A stretch of 59,474 nucleotides of DNA from Candidatus Binatia bacterium (GTDB lineage Bacteria; Desulfobacterota; Binatia; Bin18), in NCBI GenBank assembly GCA_022824615.1, contig JAJDZM010000225.1, positions 1 through 59,474 on the forward strand. Direction: 5' to 3'. Shown piece after piece: positions 24,920 through 33,734 of this stretch. Position numbers and translations under genes: made by a program. The notes under the pieces are model-generated. The model saw only the letters and a list, made by a program, of their open reading frames with translations, had not been told where the DNA came from and ran no database searches. Position 1 is the stretch's first letter. Every line of letters starts with the position of its first letter.

Positions 24920-26158
24920 TCAGCCGTCTCCCGGTGGTGGACCGGCGATAATTTTTTGGCCTTCCAAGTCCGCTAGTTTCTCTGAATCCAGTCCCAGGAC
25001 TTCCTTGAGAACAAGATAGGTGTGCTCACCGGGATGGGGAGCGCTGGGCAGGTCGGAGGGTTCCAGGTCGCGGGCTTCGATCACCGGGCCGGGCACCCAG
25101 ATCGAACCGAGATCGGGGTCGTCAACATGGTGGAAGCAGGGCAGGCCCCGAGCGTGCTGTTCCGCTTCGATACTGTCCCGACACGGTTCGACCACCAGCC
25201 CGGCCTGGCCCAGAGTCTTGAGTACCTCTTCCTGCGACCGGGCCGCAATCCAGTCGGCAATCTGTTGTTTAATCGTATCGACCCGCTCATAGCGGGCATG
25301 GTCGCCGTGAATCTCGTGGCCCTGCTCATCGAGAGCGAGGTTGCGCAGGCCGGTGGCTTCGCGCAGCCGACGTAAAACCGAATCGCCAATCAGATTCAGG
25401 GTAACGAACTTACCGTCTCGAGCGCAGTAATGGCCATGAACGGCATCCAGTAGATTGTCGCCGATCGGTTCCCGGCCCTCGCCGGTTGTCTCAGCCTGGG
25501 CATACCAGCCCAGCTCTGCCAGGGTTTGAAACGCGACCTGTTCCAGCGCGATCTGATAGCAGTCGCCCCGCCCGGTTTCCGCCAGACGGCGCAGGGCGAC
25601 GTGGAAGGCGTTCAGGCCATGCAATCCGGTGAGCATATCGAAAAACGCCACTGGAATAGTGAGCGGTCTGCCGTGCGGCTCGCCGGTAGCATGCGCTAAC
25701 CCGGTTGCCCCTTGCATGGAGTAATCGTTGGCCGCCCGTCCGTCGTGCCCACCGTCGAACTGGATTTTAATGACGGACGGCCCGCAGTGCTCGACCAGAT
25801 GCGTGTAGTCGAGCCAGGGCGCCATGCGCGGGGGCCAGTTGCTGATCAGTACATGGGTTTCTCGAATGAGGTCGAGCACGAGCCGTCTGCCCGCCTCCTG
25901 ACGAAAGTCGATGGCCACCGCCTGCATACCGCGGTGCAGCATCTGCCAGGGGATGCTGACACCGGCCCGATTCAGGGGGCCACGCTCCCGGTCGGGCAGC
26001 CCGCGGCCATGATGCGCTCCCATAATGGGCTCGACCAGAATGACGCGCACGCCGAGTCGCATCAATTCGAGCAGCATCTTGTTCGGAGCGACAAACAGCC
26101 CAATGGCTACAACGGTAATCTCCTCGCCGTCTATGCTGTAGCGTAATTGGAAGGACAC
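24920..26158 (-). CDS. CaiB/BaiF family class III CoA-transferase-like protein
   Basis: 412 residues from a GTG with a GAGGAGGTGAAGC leader. Blocks typical of the family: LELMRLGVRVILVEP, AVAIDFRQEAGRRLVLDLIRETHVLISNWPPRM, an AND-YSMQGATGLAHATGEPHGRP segment, and the FFDMLTGLHGLNAFHVALRRL dimer region. The N-terminal 25 residues (FQLRYSIDGEEITVV) replace the usual start. The catalytic Asp expected after the glycine-rich loop is not clearly placed, so enzymatic activity is less sure than family membership. Monocistronic, divergent from the SMC cassette. Confidence 0.85.
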   Translation of the reverse strand: MSFQLRYSIDGEEITVVAIGLFVAPNKMLLELMRLGVRVILVEPIMGAHHGRGLPDRERGPLNRAGVSIPWQMLHRGMQAVAIDFRQEAGRRLVLDLIRETHVLISNWPPRMAPWLDYTHLVEHCGPSVIKIQFDGGHDGRAANDYSMQGATGLAHATGEPHGRPLTIPVAFFDMLTGLHGLNAFHVALRRLAETGRGDCYQIALEQVAFQTLAELGWYAQAETTGEGREPIGDNLLDAVHGHYCARDGKFVTLNLIGDSVLRRLREATGLRNLALDEQGHEIHGDHARYERVDTIKQQIADWIAARSQEEVLKTLGQAGLVVEPCRDSIEAEQHARGLPCFHHVDDPDLGSIWVPGPVIEARDLEPSDLPSAPHPGEHTYLVLKEVLGLDSEKLADLEGQKIIAGPPPGDG

Positions 26159-26268
26159 GCTTCACCTCCTCTATCACATCAATGATACCACAGCACCGCA
26201 CTGGCAGGCGATTATTCTAGGGGGGTGTCTGGCTGTCAAGCGTAATTTGCCAAGTGAGAGGGCCACGC

Positions 26269-26297
26269 TTGAACTCTTACCAATGCTCATATTAAAT
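26269..26297 (+). promoter_or_regulatory. Possible sigma-70-type promoter for the SMC cassette
   Basis: TTGAAC (26269-26274), 17-bp spacer, TTAAAT (26292-26297), about 36 bp before the first ATG of the cassette, in an AT-richer stretch. Matches are partial. Confidence 0.35.
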
Positions 26298-26332
26298 CGC
26301 GGGCTGCCAACGTCTCCGAGAGGTAGGGAAAT

Positions 26333-26542
26333 ATGGACGAAACAAGAACGCCCCAATTTAGCGATTTAGTTGAAAAGCAGTTAAGTTCCGATGAAAACTC
26401 GCGCGAGCTATGGAGACCCATAGCCGATGAGTTTAATAGGGGCGGGGGTGGACCTGATGCTGCCAAGGAATACCTTGACGCCGAGGCGCAACGGCTCCTG
26501 GAACGTGTAGAGAAATTACTTGGTCAAGTTGAAGGAGGGTGA
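26333..26542 (+). CDS. Small acidic protein, first gene of the SMC-ATPase cassette
   Basis: 69 residues, rich in Glu/Asp, predicted all-helical, with a C-terminal heptad-like segment (AAKEYLDAEAQRLLERVEKLL). Not recognised. Its stop codon overlaps the SMC gene region, so the two are translationally coupled. Its size and position recall the small middle component that accompanies SMC-like ATPases in three-component systems, but that is only a positional analogy. GGTAGGGAAAT precedes the ATG. Confidence 0.6.
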   Translation: MDETRTPQFSDLVEKQLSSDENSRELWRPIADEFNRGGGGPDAAKEYLDAEAQRLLERVEKLLGQVEGG

Positions 26543-26547
26543 AGCCA

Positions 26548-28629
26548 GTGGCAAGCGGGTTCCGTATCCAGAAGATTGCAATTGAAGGATTCAAGGGATT
26601 CACGACACGCCAGGAGATTGGTCTTGACGAGTGTCATGCCTTTTTGCTGGGACAAAATGGCAATGGGAAGTCAAGCATAGTTGAAGCCATTCGCTGGGGA
26701 CTCTTTGGTTCTATAAGAAGGCGGAATGAAATCGTGGCGAATCGGGATTATTCAGGCCGCTGCCACGTTGAGATTACGCTCGTGCGTGAAGGGAAGGTCT
26801 GGCATCTTCGTCGCACTTTGATAAAGGGCAGCAGTGGTGGGAGTGATGCTGAGCTTACCGATGACCAAGGTGGGGAACATCCTATTCGGAACATTATGCC
26901 CCAATTGGACTCTGCGGAGGCGGGTGAAGGGATGCACATCATTTTTGCGCCTCAATCCACTCCGCTCCGTCGTCAGCCTGAAGACCTCAGTCCATTTGAA
27001 AGGACTGTTTTTAACCACCTGGGGCTTGCCCACCCCCGAGCCTTGTTGAGCCAACTGGACGGTTTCCTAGAGACACAGGAATTTGGGGAGACGAATCTAG
27101 CAGATAAGCTCACTGAGGCTCGCCGGAATATCGACGGAGACATTAGCCAGCTAGAGCACCAAAGAGACGATATCGTCGGTTCGCCACCCTGGGGGAGCAG
27201 TCCTGCACCCTCAATTGCAGAGTCCGAGAACAAAGTGCGAGAGATTATCAAAAAAACCACTGGCAACCCACCTGACGAGGCTTTTTCAGGGCTATCGCTA
27301 GGTGCCCTGATTGACGAAGCGGAAGATGTTCTGGAAAACAGACGATCCCAAGACCTAGGCGAACTTGAAAAAGAGATGGAAGAGATTGTCGAACGCCGGG
27401 AGCGTCTGGAAGAATTTCTAGGAATTCAAGAGGAAATCGAAACGCAGCAGTCCAGAGTCCGAGACAAACAATCGGAACTTGACGACACATTGGAGGATAT
27501 GAGCCTCGACGAACTCCAGAATAGAGTCAAAGAAAAACGGGCGGCGGTAGATGCTGAAGACTTGAGGCGTCAGATAGCCGAAACAGCGACTGACTGGCTA
27601 CATCGTAACGAGGAGAACTCGGTATCTTGTCCTGTTTGCGAAACAACACACTCCAGGAAAGATTTGGCGGTGCTCCTTCAACAGATCATTGATAAACCGT
27701 CCGACGCGACAACTTCAGAGCTAAACCAACTCGAAGCCAAACTCAAACAAGTCGAAGACCTTAAACGTGAGGTTCAGAGCTTCAAGGGCGATCTTGATAA
27801 GCTGGAGCAAGAGGCGGAGACGATCAAGGCACATATTGATTCAGACGATACGAAAGAACTCCCTGAAAGGATTAAGGAATGTTCAGACCATGAGGCTTCA
27901 ATCAAAGAACAGATTGACGGGAGCGAGGACCGACTTAATGAAATAGGACGCCGGCTTTCCAATCTGAGGGAGGAAGACAGATTCCATGACATCAGAAAGC
28001 GGCTTGCGAGTATTAAGCAATCCAGAAAGCGATTTGAGGGTGTCGAGAAAGCATATCAAGACCTTGTTGCATTCGGTGAATCAGTTCGGTCAATACGGCA
28101 AGCGGTTGAGATTTGTCTAAGAGAGCGACTTGAGAACGATATTCCTCAAGTATCTGATAATCTTTCAAAAGTCTTTGCATCCCTCACTCGCCATCCGTGG
28201 TATGATCGACTGGCCATTGTAAAAGACAAATTGCCAAAGCTGGAGTTACAGGTGGCGAGTAGTCACGACCCTTCTGGTCGCGGATATCCCACCGATGTAC
28301 TGAACGGACAGTCCGAGAGTGCGTTAGAACTTGTCCCGTACTTCGCGTTCAGCCAGACGGACGATGCGCCTACCGAGGTGTATTTAGTCCTGTTGGACGA
28401 TCCCACGCGAGCGTTTGACGAAGAGCATACCGAGATATTGGTCGAACGCTTAGCCGAGTTGGGGAATCATGTACAACTCGTAGTTGCATCGCAGGAGACA
28501 TCTCGCTTTCGCTCGCTATTGCCGAAGAATTTCCAACCGGCCGACTATGTTATCGTTGAACCTAACCAGTGGACGCATTCCGACGGCCCGCAACTAACGA
28601 TTGAGCGTGATGAGTCGTGCCAGACCTGA
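26548..28629 (+). CDS. SMC/Rad50-like ATPase with zinc-hook CxxC
   Basis: About 693 residues. The N-terminal ABC half has Walker A GQNGNGKSS near residue 38 in an IAIEGFKGFTTRQEI context typical of Rad50/RecF-like proteins. A long coiled coil (residues ~180-500) is interrupted by SVSCPVCETTHSR near residue 360, a single zinc-hook-like CPxC. The C-terminal half carries a signature-like LNGQSESALEL and Walker B VYLVLLDDPTRAFD. At ~700 residues it is shorter than Rad50 or SMC and resembles the ATPases of defense systems such as Lamassu and ABC three-component systems. I chose the GTG at 26548, because AAGGAGG lies 9 bp before it; the GTG at 26539 abuts that site. The next gene overlaps by 20 bp. 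Confidence 0.85.
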   Translation: MASGFRIQKIAIEGFKGFTTRQEIGLDECHAFLLGQNGNGKSSIVEAIRWGLFGSIRRRNEIVANRDYSGRCHVEITLVREGKVWHLRRTLIKGSSGGSDAELTDDQGGEHPIRNIMPQLDSAEAGEGMHIIFAPQSTPLRRQPEDLSPFERTVFNHLGLAHPRALLSQLDGFLETQEFGETNLADKLTEARRNIDGDISQLEHQRDDIVGSPPWGSSPAPSIAESENKVREIIKKTTGNPPDEAFSGLSLGALIDEAEDVLENRRSQDLGELEKEMEEIVERRERLEEFLGIQEEIETQQSRVRDKQSELDDTLEDMSLDELQNRVKEKRAAVDAEDLRRQIAETATDWLHRNEENSVSCPVCETTHSRKDLAVLLQQIIDKPSDATTSELNQLEAKLKQVEDLKREVQSFKGDLDKLEQEAETIKAHIDSDDTKELPERIKECSDHEASIKEQIDGSEDRLNEIGRRLSNLREEDRFHDIRKRLASIKQSRKRFEGVEKAYQDLVAFGESVRSIRQAVEICLRERLENDIPQVSDNLSKVFASLTRHPWYDRLAIVKDKLPKLELQVASSHDPSGRGYPTDVLNGQSESALELVPYFAFSQTDDAPTEVYLVLLDDPTRAFDEEHTEILVERLAELGNHVQLVVASQETSRFRSLLPKNFQPADYVIVEPNQWTHSDGPQLTIERDESCQT

Positions 28630-29131
28630 TGCAAGCGAGTGTATCGAACGCATACGCTCAAGCATCTCCCCAGGTGAGTTTGGTTACAAAATCCAAGCTC
28701 TTGCCGCGCATATCTTATTACGTCTCGGCTATCGGATAGAGGCGGTCAACCGCGCAGGTCATCCAGATATCGTCGCTATCGGAGGAGGAAGGGAGTTCCG
28801 ATTTGAGGTGGAGGCCGAAGCATTCGGGCCGCGTCCTCGTCAGTTGACCGCCGCCGACTTCGCCTCGCTGATTGAAACTCCCAACATAGTCGGCTACTAC
28901 GCGCTGGCAATTAGTTGTCCTAAGCCTTACTGGGTACTGGTGCCAGCCTCGATACTTGCTTGCAGAACACGGCCTGCCCCAAACATTCTGCTGGAAGCCC
29001 TCAGTGATAAAGAATACTCGGCGGAATGGACACGCGAGTACGTCGGACTGCTTCAGGAGGCGTGCCGTCAAGTCAGACTGGCATCGTTCAGCGACCTATG
29101 CGAAATGGCGTTAGAAGGGCACGGGCTATGA
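28610..29131 (+). CDS. Restriction-endonuclease-like protein with ExE variant active site
   Basis: 173 residues from ATG at 28610, overlapping the ATPase gene. An initial helix (FGYKIQALAAHILLRLGYRIE) is followed by the core GHPDIVAIGGGREFRFEVEAE: Asp53 and the Glu66-Val-Glu68 pair sit where PD-(D/E)xK nucleases have D and ExK. The usual lysine is glutamate. The fold assignment rests on this pattern and on similarity to small nuclease subunits of defense systems. It may be a nuclease, or a DNA-binding domain that lost catalysis. The downstream gene overlaps by 4 bp. Confidence 0.65.
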   Translation: MSRARPDASECIERIRSSISPGEFGYKIQALAAHILLRLGYRIEAVNRAGHPDIVAIGGGREFRFEVEAEAFGPRPRQLTAADFASLIETPNIVGYYALAISCPKPYWVLVPASILACRTRPAPNILLEALSDKEYSAEWTREYVGLLQEACRQVRLASFSDLCEMALEGHGL

Positions 29132-30090
29132 GATGTGAAGGTGGAGTTCTGAATAAACCAAAGAACCAACACTTATATGTTCCAAAATCCATCATAAAGA
29201 ATTTCGTTGATCCATTAGCCAGTCAGAAGAAGGTTTTCAGCGCTCGTAAAGATCGACCTAACAAGGTAAGAAATTGCTCGCCTAAAAAAGTATTCACTGA
29301 AGGCGATGTATTTACGTTACATAACGAGAGACCGGAGAATCGTTATAGAGTAGAGACCTATATCAGTAGAGTGGAGAATGGCTTTGCTGCCGTCTATCAT
29401 AAGAAGATACGTCCGGCTGTTAAAAGACAAGAATGTCCCGCTCTATCTGCGAACGACCTCGGAGCGGTCATTTTGTTCTTCGCCTTGCAAGCTAGGCGAT
29501 CCCTTGCAGGGAGAGGTGCGGCAGAAGACTACATACACTCTGACGAAGCCGTCAATGACTTGACCGATGATTTTATTAGATATGAGAGAAAAAGGTATAT
29601 TGGCTATGGCAACATAGTCTTGCCTGGCACATATAATAATGTTCGTAGCTGTATTGCTCTAGGTCTCAAAAGAGTTGACGTAAAAGAAATGTCCGCAAAG
29701 GCAATGCTTGCGCAGGAAGATAGAACTCACCCTAACTCATTGAGCCATGAGCTCTGTAGAAGGGGATTGACTATAGGAGTGATTAAAAATCCTACGCCCA
29801 AGAATAGCTTTGTCCTTGGGAATAATCCCATTATAGAGGCAGGCAGTGGAGGCTCTTCTAATCTGAAGACAAACCCGGAAGCGGAACGTATACTTCCCAT
29901 CGCGCCCGACGTAGGAATATCCTTGGTAGGCCCTACAGGATCAGTAAGTCTGATCTCACTTGAGGACATAAGCCACATCGAAGAATTAAACTTAGCTGTG
30001 ACCAAACAGAGTACCGAAATTGTCGCTAACAACAGAGAATTATTGGAAAGCTTGGGACGTAGTATGTGGTGGGAGCGAGTAGCAAAATAG
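29128..30090 (+). CDS. DUF4238 family protein
   Basis: 320 residues from ATG at 29128 (ATGA overlap with the nuclease-like gene). The start KNQHLYVPKSIIKNFVD fits the DUF4238 pattern H-x-V-P-K-x-x-L-x-x-F, and the late LGNNPIIEAGSG with ILPIAPDVGISLVG is the family's central FxxSDxPV-like and P-I-x-P-D-x-x-L block. DUF4238 function is unknown; members are often near mobile or defense genes. Codon usage is AT-rich like the rest of the cassette. It is the last gene, ending 60 bp before a convergent monooxygenase. Confidence 0.75.
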   Translation: MRCEGGVLNKPKNQHLYVPKSIIKNFVDPLASQKKVFSARKDRPNKVRNCSPKKVFTEGDVFTLHNERPENRYRVETYISRVENGFAAVYHKKIRPAVKRQECPALSANDLGAVILFFALQARRSLAGRGAAEDYIHSDEAVNDLTDDFIRYERKRYIGYGNIVLPGTYNNVRSCIALGLKRVDVKEMSAKAMLAQEDRTHPNSLSHELCRRGLTIGVIKNPTPKNSFVLGNNPIIEAGSGGSSNLKTNPEAERILPIAPDVGISLVGPTGSVSLISLEDISHIEELNLAVTKQSTEIVANNRELLESLGRSMWWERVAK

Positions 30091-30149
30091 CGGCTGATAA
30101 AAACTTCCCTTTACCAATGAGAGCCCGGTCGAGCCAGACTGCGTGGGTC

Positions 30150-31187
30150 TTACCGACAGTGCGGAAGGACTTCCCTGGCAAAGCGTTCCATCGAGCGTTT
30201 GACAATGGCGTGATCGACCAGCCCGCCCTGGTTGAAATAGCCAATAAACTCGGTCATGGGAAATTCCTGCTTGAAGTGCCGAATGCGTTCGATGCAGTAA
30301 TCCGGGGCGCCAAAGGCGCCCATCTTGTTGTCCAACCCCTCGTAGTTAACCCGCTCCAATCGCTCCACTATCTGTTGAAAGGCTTCGTAGCTTTTGATGG
30401 TGGTCTTGCCGAGCGGACGGAGCCGTTCTCCTGCGGCACGAAAAAAATTCATCAGGCTCGGTTCGTATTCCTCCCGGGCTTTGGCCCGGCTGTCGGCAAC
30501 GTGGACGGGAAACATCAGCGCGACATCGGGCCGGACCCCAGGGTTCAGATTACGCTGATACTCCGCGATATAGTCGCGCAGTTTATCGGGTGGGTTAATC
30601 AACGGAGAAGCAAAGATCGACAGGCCGAGCTGCCCGGCTAAAGCAAAGGTGTCCGGGCTGTTTGCCGCCATGCGTATCGGAGGGTAGGGCTGCTGAATGG
30701 GACGCGGCACGACCGGCAGATCCTCGGCCTGGAAGTATTTACCCTGATAGGACAGACGGTCCGTTGTCCAGGCGGTGCGAATCACGTCGAGGGCTTCCGC
30801 AAAGCGCTCCCGACTCTCTTCCATAGGCACGTTATAACCTTGGTAATGCACCGGCGCGGTGCCGCGTCCGACGCCGAACTCCAGCCGTCCGCCGCTCAGA
30901 ATATCGGCGGTGGCCGCTTCTTCCGCCATTTTCATTGGGCTGTGCAGCGGCAGCAGGGTGACGGCGGTGCCCAGACGGATGCGCTCGGTATGCTGGGCCG
31001 CGGTTGCCAGCACCATCAGTGGCGAGGCCATAATCGAGGTGCTCGGCCCAAAGTGCAGTTCGCCCAGCCAGACGGTATCAAAGCCGACTTCGTCGCCCAG
31101 GCGAATCTGGGCCAGAATATCGTGGTAGCGCTGGCGCTCTGACTGCGTGGGCGCGCACGGCAACTGATCGAAAAACCCAAAGCGCAT
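30150..31187 (-). CDS. Luciferase-like flavin-dependent oxidoreductase
   Basis: 345 residues, the normal size of the LLM class. Blocks: LGDEVGFDTVWLGELHFGP, RIRLGTAVTLLPLHSPMKMAEEAATADILSGGRLEFGVGRGT, and the PYPPIRMAANSPDTF turn. The EHH position is ELH. ATG with TAAGGAGGGATTC. First gene listed of a minus-strand run extending to 36 kb, although transcribed last; its operon partners are probably the SDR and SnoaL-like genes upstream. Confidence 0.92.
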   Translation of the reverse strand: MRFGFFDQLPCAPTQSERQRYHDILAQIRLGDEVGFDTVWLGELHFGPSTSIMASPLMVLATAAQHTERIRLGTAVTLLPLHSPMKMAEEAATADILSGGRLEFGVGRGTAPVHYQGYNVPMEESRERFAEALDVIRTAWTTDRLSYQGKYFQAEDLPVVPRPIQQPYPPIRMAANSPDTFALAGQLGLSIFASPLINPPDKLRDYIAEYQRNLNPGVRPDVALMFPVHVADSRAKAREEYEPSLMNFFRAAGERLRPLGKTTIKSYEAFQQIVERLERVNYEGLDNKMGAFGAPDYCIERIRHFKQEFPMTEFIGYFNQGGLVDHAIVKRSMERFAREVLPHCR

Positions 31188-31227
31188 GAATCCCTCCTTA
31201 TTTGCTTGGGCGTATCGTTCGCTCTTT

Positions 31228-31977
31228 TTAGCGGGCGGTATATCCTCCGTCGATAACCAATTCTGCGCCGGTCACATACGAGGACTCATCCGAAGCAAGA
31301 TAGAGCACGCCATACGCGACTTCTGCGGCTGTGCCGTCCCTGCCCAGAGGAGTGAGCCGCAAGAGCATCTCCCGTCGTTCCGGGGCCAGCGGGGCAGTCA
31401 TTGGAGTTTCGATACGACCGGGATGAACAGAGTTGACCCGAATCTTGTCCGGCGCATACTGGACCGCGGCGTTCTTCGTGAGAAGCCGGACCGCGCCCTT
31501 GCTGGCTTGATAGGCCGGGATATTAGGCAGGCCGATCAGGCCGGCAATAGACGAAATATTCACAATAGAGCCACCACCGGCCCGACGCATGGCCGGAACC
31601 GCGTGTTTCATGCCGAGAAAGACCCCGGTTTGATTCACGCCGATTACTTCATTCCAGGCTTCGAGGCTGGTTTCATCGAGCGGCGCCATGCGGACAATAC
31701 CGGCATTGTTGACTAAAATATCCAGCCTGCCGTAGGTCTGTTCGGCAGTCTCAACGGCCCGTTGCCAGTCTTGTTCGTGTGTAACATCAAGCGGGACAAA
31801 TGTGGCGCTTCCGCCCTGTTGAGTGATGTTCTCGACCGCAGATCGACCTTGATCTTCAAGGATATCGCCCAAGACGACCTGCGCTCCCTCACGTGCGAAT
31901 AAACATGCTTCGCTCTCGCCCATACCACGGGCAGCACCGGAGATAAGGGCAACTTTTCCAGAGAGTCGTCCCGCCAT
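31228..31977 (-). CDS. SDR-family oxidoreductase
   Basis: 249 residues, classical short-chain dehydrogenase. Cofactor loop SGAARGMGES, an acidic residue after VVLGD favouring NAD(H), NNAG, catalytic Ser in VNISSIAG, and YQASKGAV with catalytic Tyr and Lys. The C-terminal GAELVIDGGYTAR is the family terminus. It probably oxidises an alcohol in the catabolic route of the surrounding cluster. Confidence 0.95.
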   Translation of the reverse strand: MAGRLSGKVALISGAARGMGESEACLFAREGAQVVLGDILEDQGRSAVENITQQGGSATFVPLDVTHEQDWQRAVETAEQTYGRLDILVNNAGIVRMAPLDETSLEAWNEVIGVNQTGVFLGMKHAVPAMRRAGGGSIVNISSIAGLIGLPNIPAYQASKGAVRLLTKNAAVQYAPDKIRVNSVHPGRIETPMTAPLAPERREMLLRLTPLGRDGTAAEVAYGVLYLASDESSYVTGAELVIDGGYTAR

Positions 31978-31990
31978 CTATCGTTTTCCC

Positions 31991-32407
31991 TTAGGACGTA
32001 TGGGGCCGTGACTCGTGGTAGTGGATGACTTTCCAGGCCGCGTCTGTGCGCCGCAGGATAAAGGTGTCGCGTCCACCGGTCACAAAGGGTTCGGACAGTC
32101 GCCTGAGATCGGCCTCAAAGTGGAAATTGCAAAACGCGTAGGCCGTATCGCCGAACACGTCGATGGTGATGTCGCTCAGTTGCATGGCCCCAACGCGGAT
32201 GACCGACTCTGCGGCATGGCGAAAGTACGCCTCGACTTCGGCCCAGCCTCGGATCGGCTGGGCGCGCTCCTCGGGAATATAGAGGATATGTTCATAGTCG
32301 GGGTCCCAGATGCTTTTGAGCCCTTCCCAGTCCATGGCTTCCCAGCTTTTGGAATAACGCTCAAGAACAGCCTCGATCTGCTGTGTGTCCTGTTCCGTGG
32401 TCGGCAT
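31991..32407 (-). CDS. NTF2-like (SnoaL/DUF4440) protein
   Basis: 138 residues from the ATG at 32407; the frame upstream overlaps the hydrolase gene and is not family-like. The pattern is NTF2-like: a helical start (IEAVLERYSKSWEAMDWEGLKSIWDPDYEHI), GWAEVEAYFRHA, then beta strands ending TFILRRTDAAWKVIHYHESR. Such proteins are isomerases, dehydratases or non-catalytic partners. 13 bp separate it from the SDR gene; it is co-transcribed. Confidence 0.85.
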   Translation of the reverse strand: MPTTEQDTQQIEAVLERYSKSWEAMDWEGLKSIWDPDYEHILYIPEERAQPIRGWAEVEAYFRHAAESVIRVGAMQLSDITIDVFGDTAYAFCNFHFEADLRRLSEPFVTGGRDTFILRRTDAAWKVIHYHESRPHTS

Positions 32408-32417
32408 AGGTGGGTCC

Positions 32418-33218
32418 TCATCCGAGCTGGGTAACAAAGGTCTCCAGGGTCTGGTTGAACGCCAGCGGCTGCTCAATCTGGTACATATGGGCAACGTCGG
32501 TGACGATCTGCAAGTCCGCATTCGGCATGTGTTCGGCCAGAATCCGGTTGGCTTCAACCGGCGTGGCCTCATCTTCTTCGCCCACTACGATCAGCGTGGG
32601 CTGAGTAATCTCCGTGAGCCTGGGCGTAATATCCCAATTCCATACGCCGTCGGGGTGTTCGACCAAGGCGCAGGCCACGCGTCGCGGAAAGGCGACAGGA
32701 TCGAGCAGGTTGTTTTTGAGCAAACTACAGACCTCGGGCCGCTCGCGCCGCGTTCGCTGGGAAAAACAGCGCCGCACAAACTCGTCGGTCATCTCTTCGT
32801 ATTTGGTCCGCAGGTCTCTCAGCAGATCGGTCGAATCCACAAACCGGGTCAGATTCGTCGCGCTGCTGATAATCAGATTGCCGGCGACGAGGTCCGGGTT
32901 GTCCAGGCATATCTGCATGGCCCGCATGCCGCCCATGGAATTGCCAACCAGAATCGCACGGTCAAGGCCCAAAGCGGCCAGCACGGCGGCATCGTCGGCC
33001 GCCATCTCCTGAATGGAATACCCGCTCAGCGGCTTGCTCGAACGTCCGTGGCCCCGGGCTTCGATCACAATACAGCGATAGCGGTGGGCCAGGAGCGGGA
33101 CCTGATAGGTCCATATCCAGGCGTTGCAGGAATACCCGTGCAGAAAAACGAGCGGCCGACCCTGCCCATAATCGTCGTAATGCACGCGAATCCCGTGCTC
33201 CCTTTCAACGAATGGCAT
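32418..33218 (-). CDS. Alpha/beta hydrolase
   Basis: 266 residues. Oxyanion motif VFLHGYSCNAW, nucleophile elbow LVGNSMGGMRA (Ser), late Asp in VVGEEDEATPVEANR and His in VTDVAHMYQIEQP. Length and order resemble C-C-bond hydrolases of meta-cleavage pathways and epoxide or ester hydrolases. GAGGAGCGTCC leader. Located between two NTF2-like genes in a minus-strand operon, fitting aromatic or terpenoid degradation. Confidence 0.93.
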   Translation of the reverse strand: MPFVEREHGIRVHYDDYGQGRPLVFLHGYSCNAWIWTYQVPLLAHRYRCIVIEARGHGRSSKPLSGYSIQEMAADDAAVLAALGLDRAILVGNSMGGMRAMQICLDNPDLVAGNLIISSATNLTRFVDSTDLLRDLRTKYEEMTDEFVRRCFSQRTRRERPEVCSLLKNNLLDPVAFPRRVACALVEHPDGVWNWDITPRLTEITQPTLIVVGEEDEATPVEANRILAEHMPNADLQIVTDVAHMYQIEQPLAFNQTLETFVTQLG

Positions 33219-33239
33219 GGACGCTCCTCTGCTCTTTGT

Positions 33240-33710
33240 CTACTGGCCGAGAAAGGGGGTTTTCACCCAGCCGTCGCCGTACGGGGTAAAGAAGAAGGGC
33301 GTCACGCTGAGGTGTTTGAATTTCCACTCGCCGTCCCGCTTCTCATAGCGCTCTTCGTAGCGACCGGTCAGCCAGGCGGCCTGGTTGCCCTCGGCCAGGG
33401 TGCAGGGCTGAAACAGGTACCACTGGCCCGTGGCGGTGTCTGCGTCTACCTCAATAATGGGGTTCATGACGTTGTGGACCGCAAAAGGAAAGATTTCAGC
33501 CGCACCCTGAAAGAAGGTGCGGATGGCCTCACGGCCTTCGTGCTTGCCAAATTTTCCGCCATCCCAGACCGCGTCCTCGGTAAACAGTTCGGCAATACCG
33601 TCCGCGTCGTACTGATTGTCGCAGAAGGCACAGTAGCGAGCTTTGAGCTTTTTGATGGCTTCAATGCTCTCCAGGGTTTGAATGCGTTGAGCAATATCGT
33701 CAGCGTTCAT
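33240..33710 (-). CDS. SnoaL-like / NTF2-fold protein
   Basis: 156 residues. IKKLKARYCAFCDNQYDADGIAELFTEDAVWDGGKFGKHEGREAIRTFF is the characteristic SnoaL_4 start shared with ring-hydroxylating dioxygenase beta subunits and limonene-epoxide-type hydrolases. Strong AAGGAGGGAGAAAAT ribosome site. Situated 24 bp after the molybdopterin oxidoreductase gene and 21 bp before the hydrolase. Enzymatic role undetermined. Confidence 0.88.
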   Translation of the reverse strand: MNADDIAQRIQTLESIEAIKKLKARYCAFCDNQYDADGIAELFTEDAVWDGGKFGKHEGREAIRTFFQGAAEIFPFAVHNVMNPIIEVDADTATGQWYLFQPCTLAEGNQAAWLTGRYEERYEKRDGEWKFKHLSVTPFFFTPYGDGWVKTPFLGQ

Positions 33711-33734
33711 ATTTTCTCCCTCCTTGGTGAGATA

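Noticed and set aside
26539..26541. GTG at 26539 as the SMC-like ATPase start
   Set aside because: The ribosome site AAGGAGG ends at 26538, leaving no spacing; GTG at 26548 has a normal 9-bp distance.
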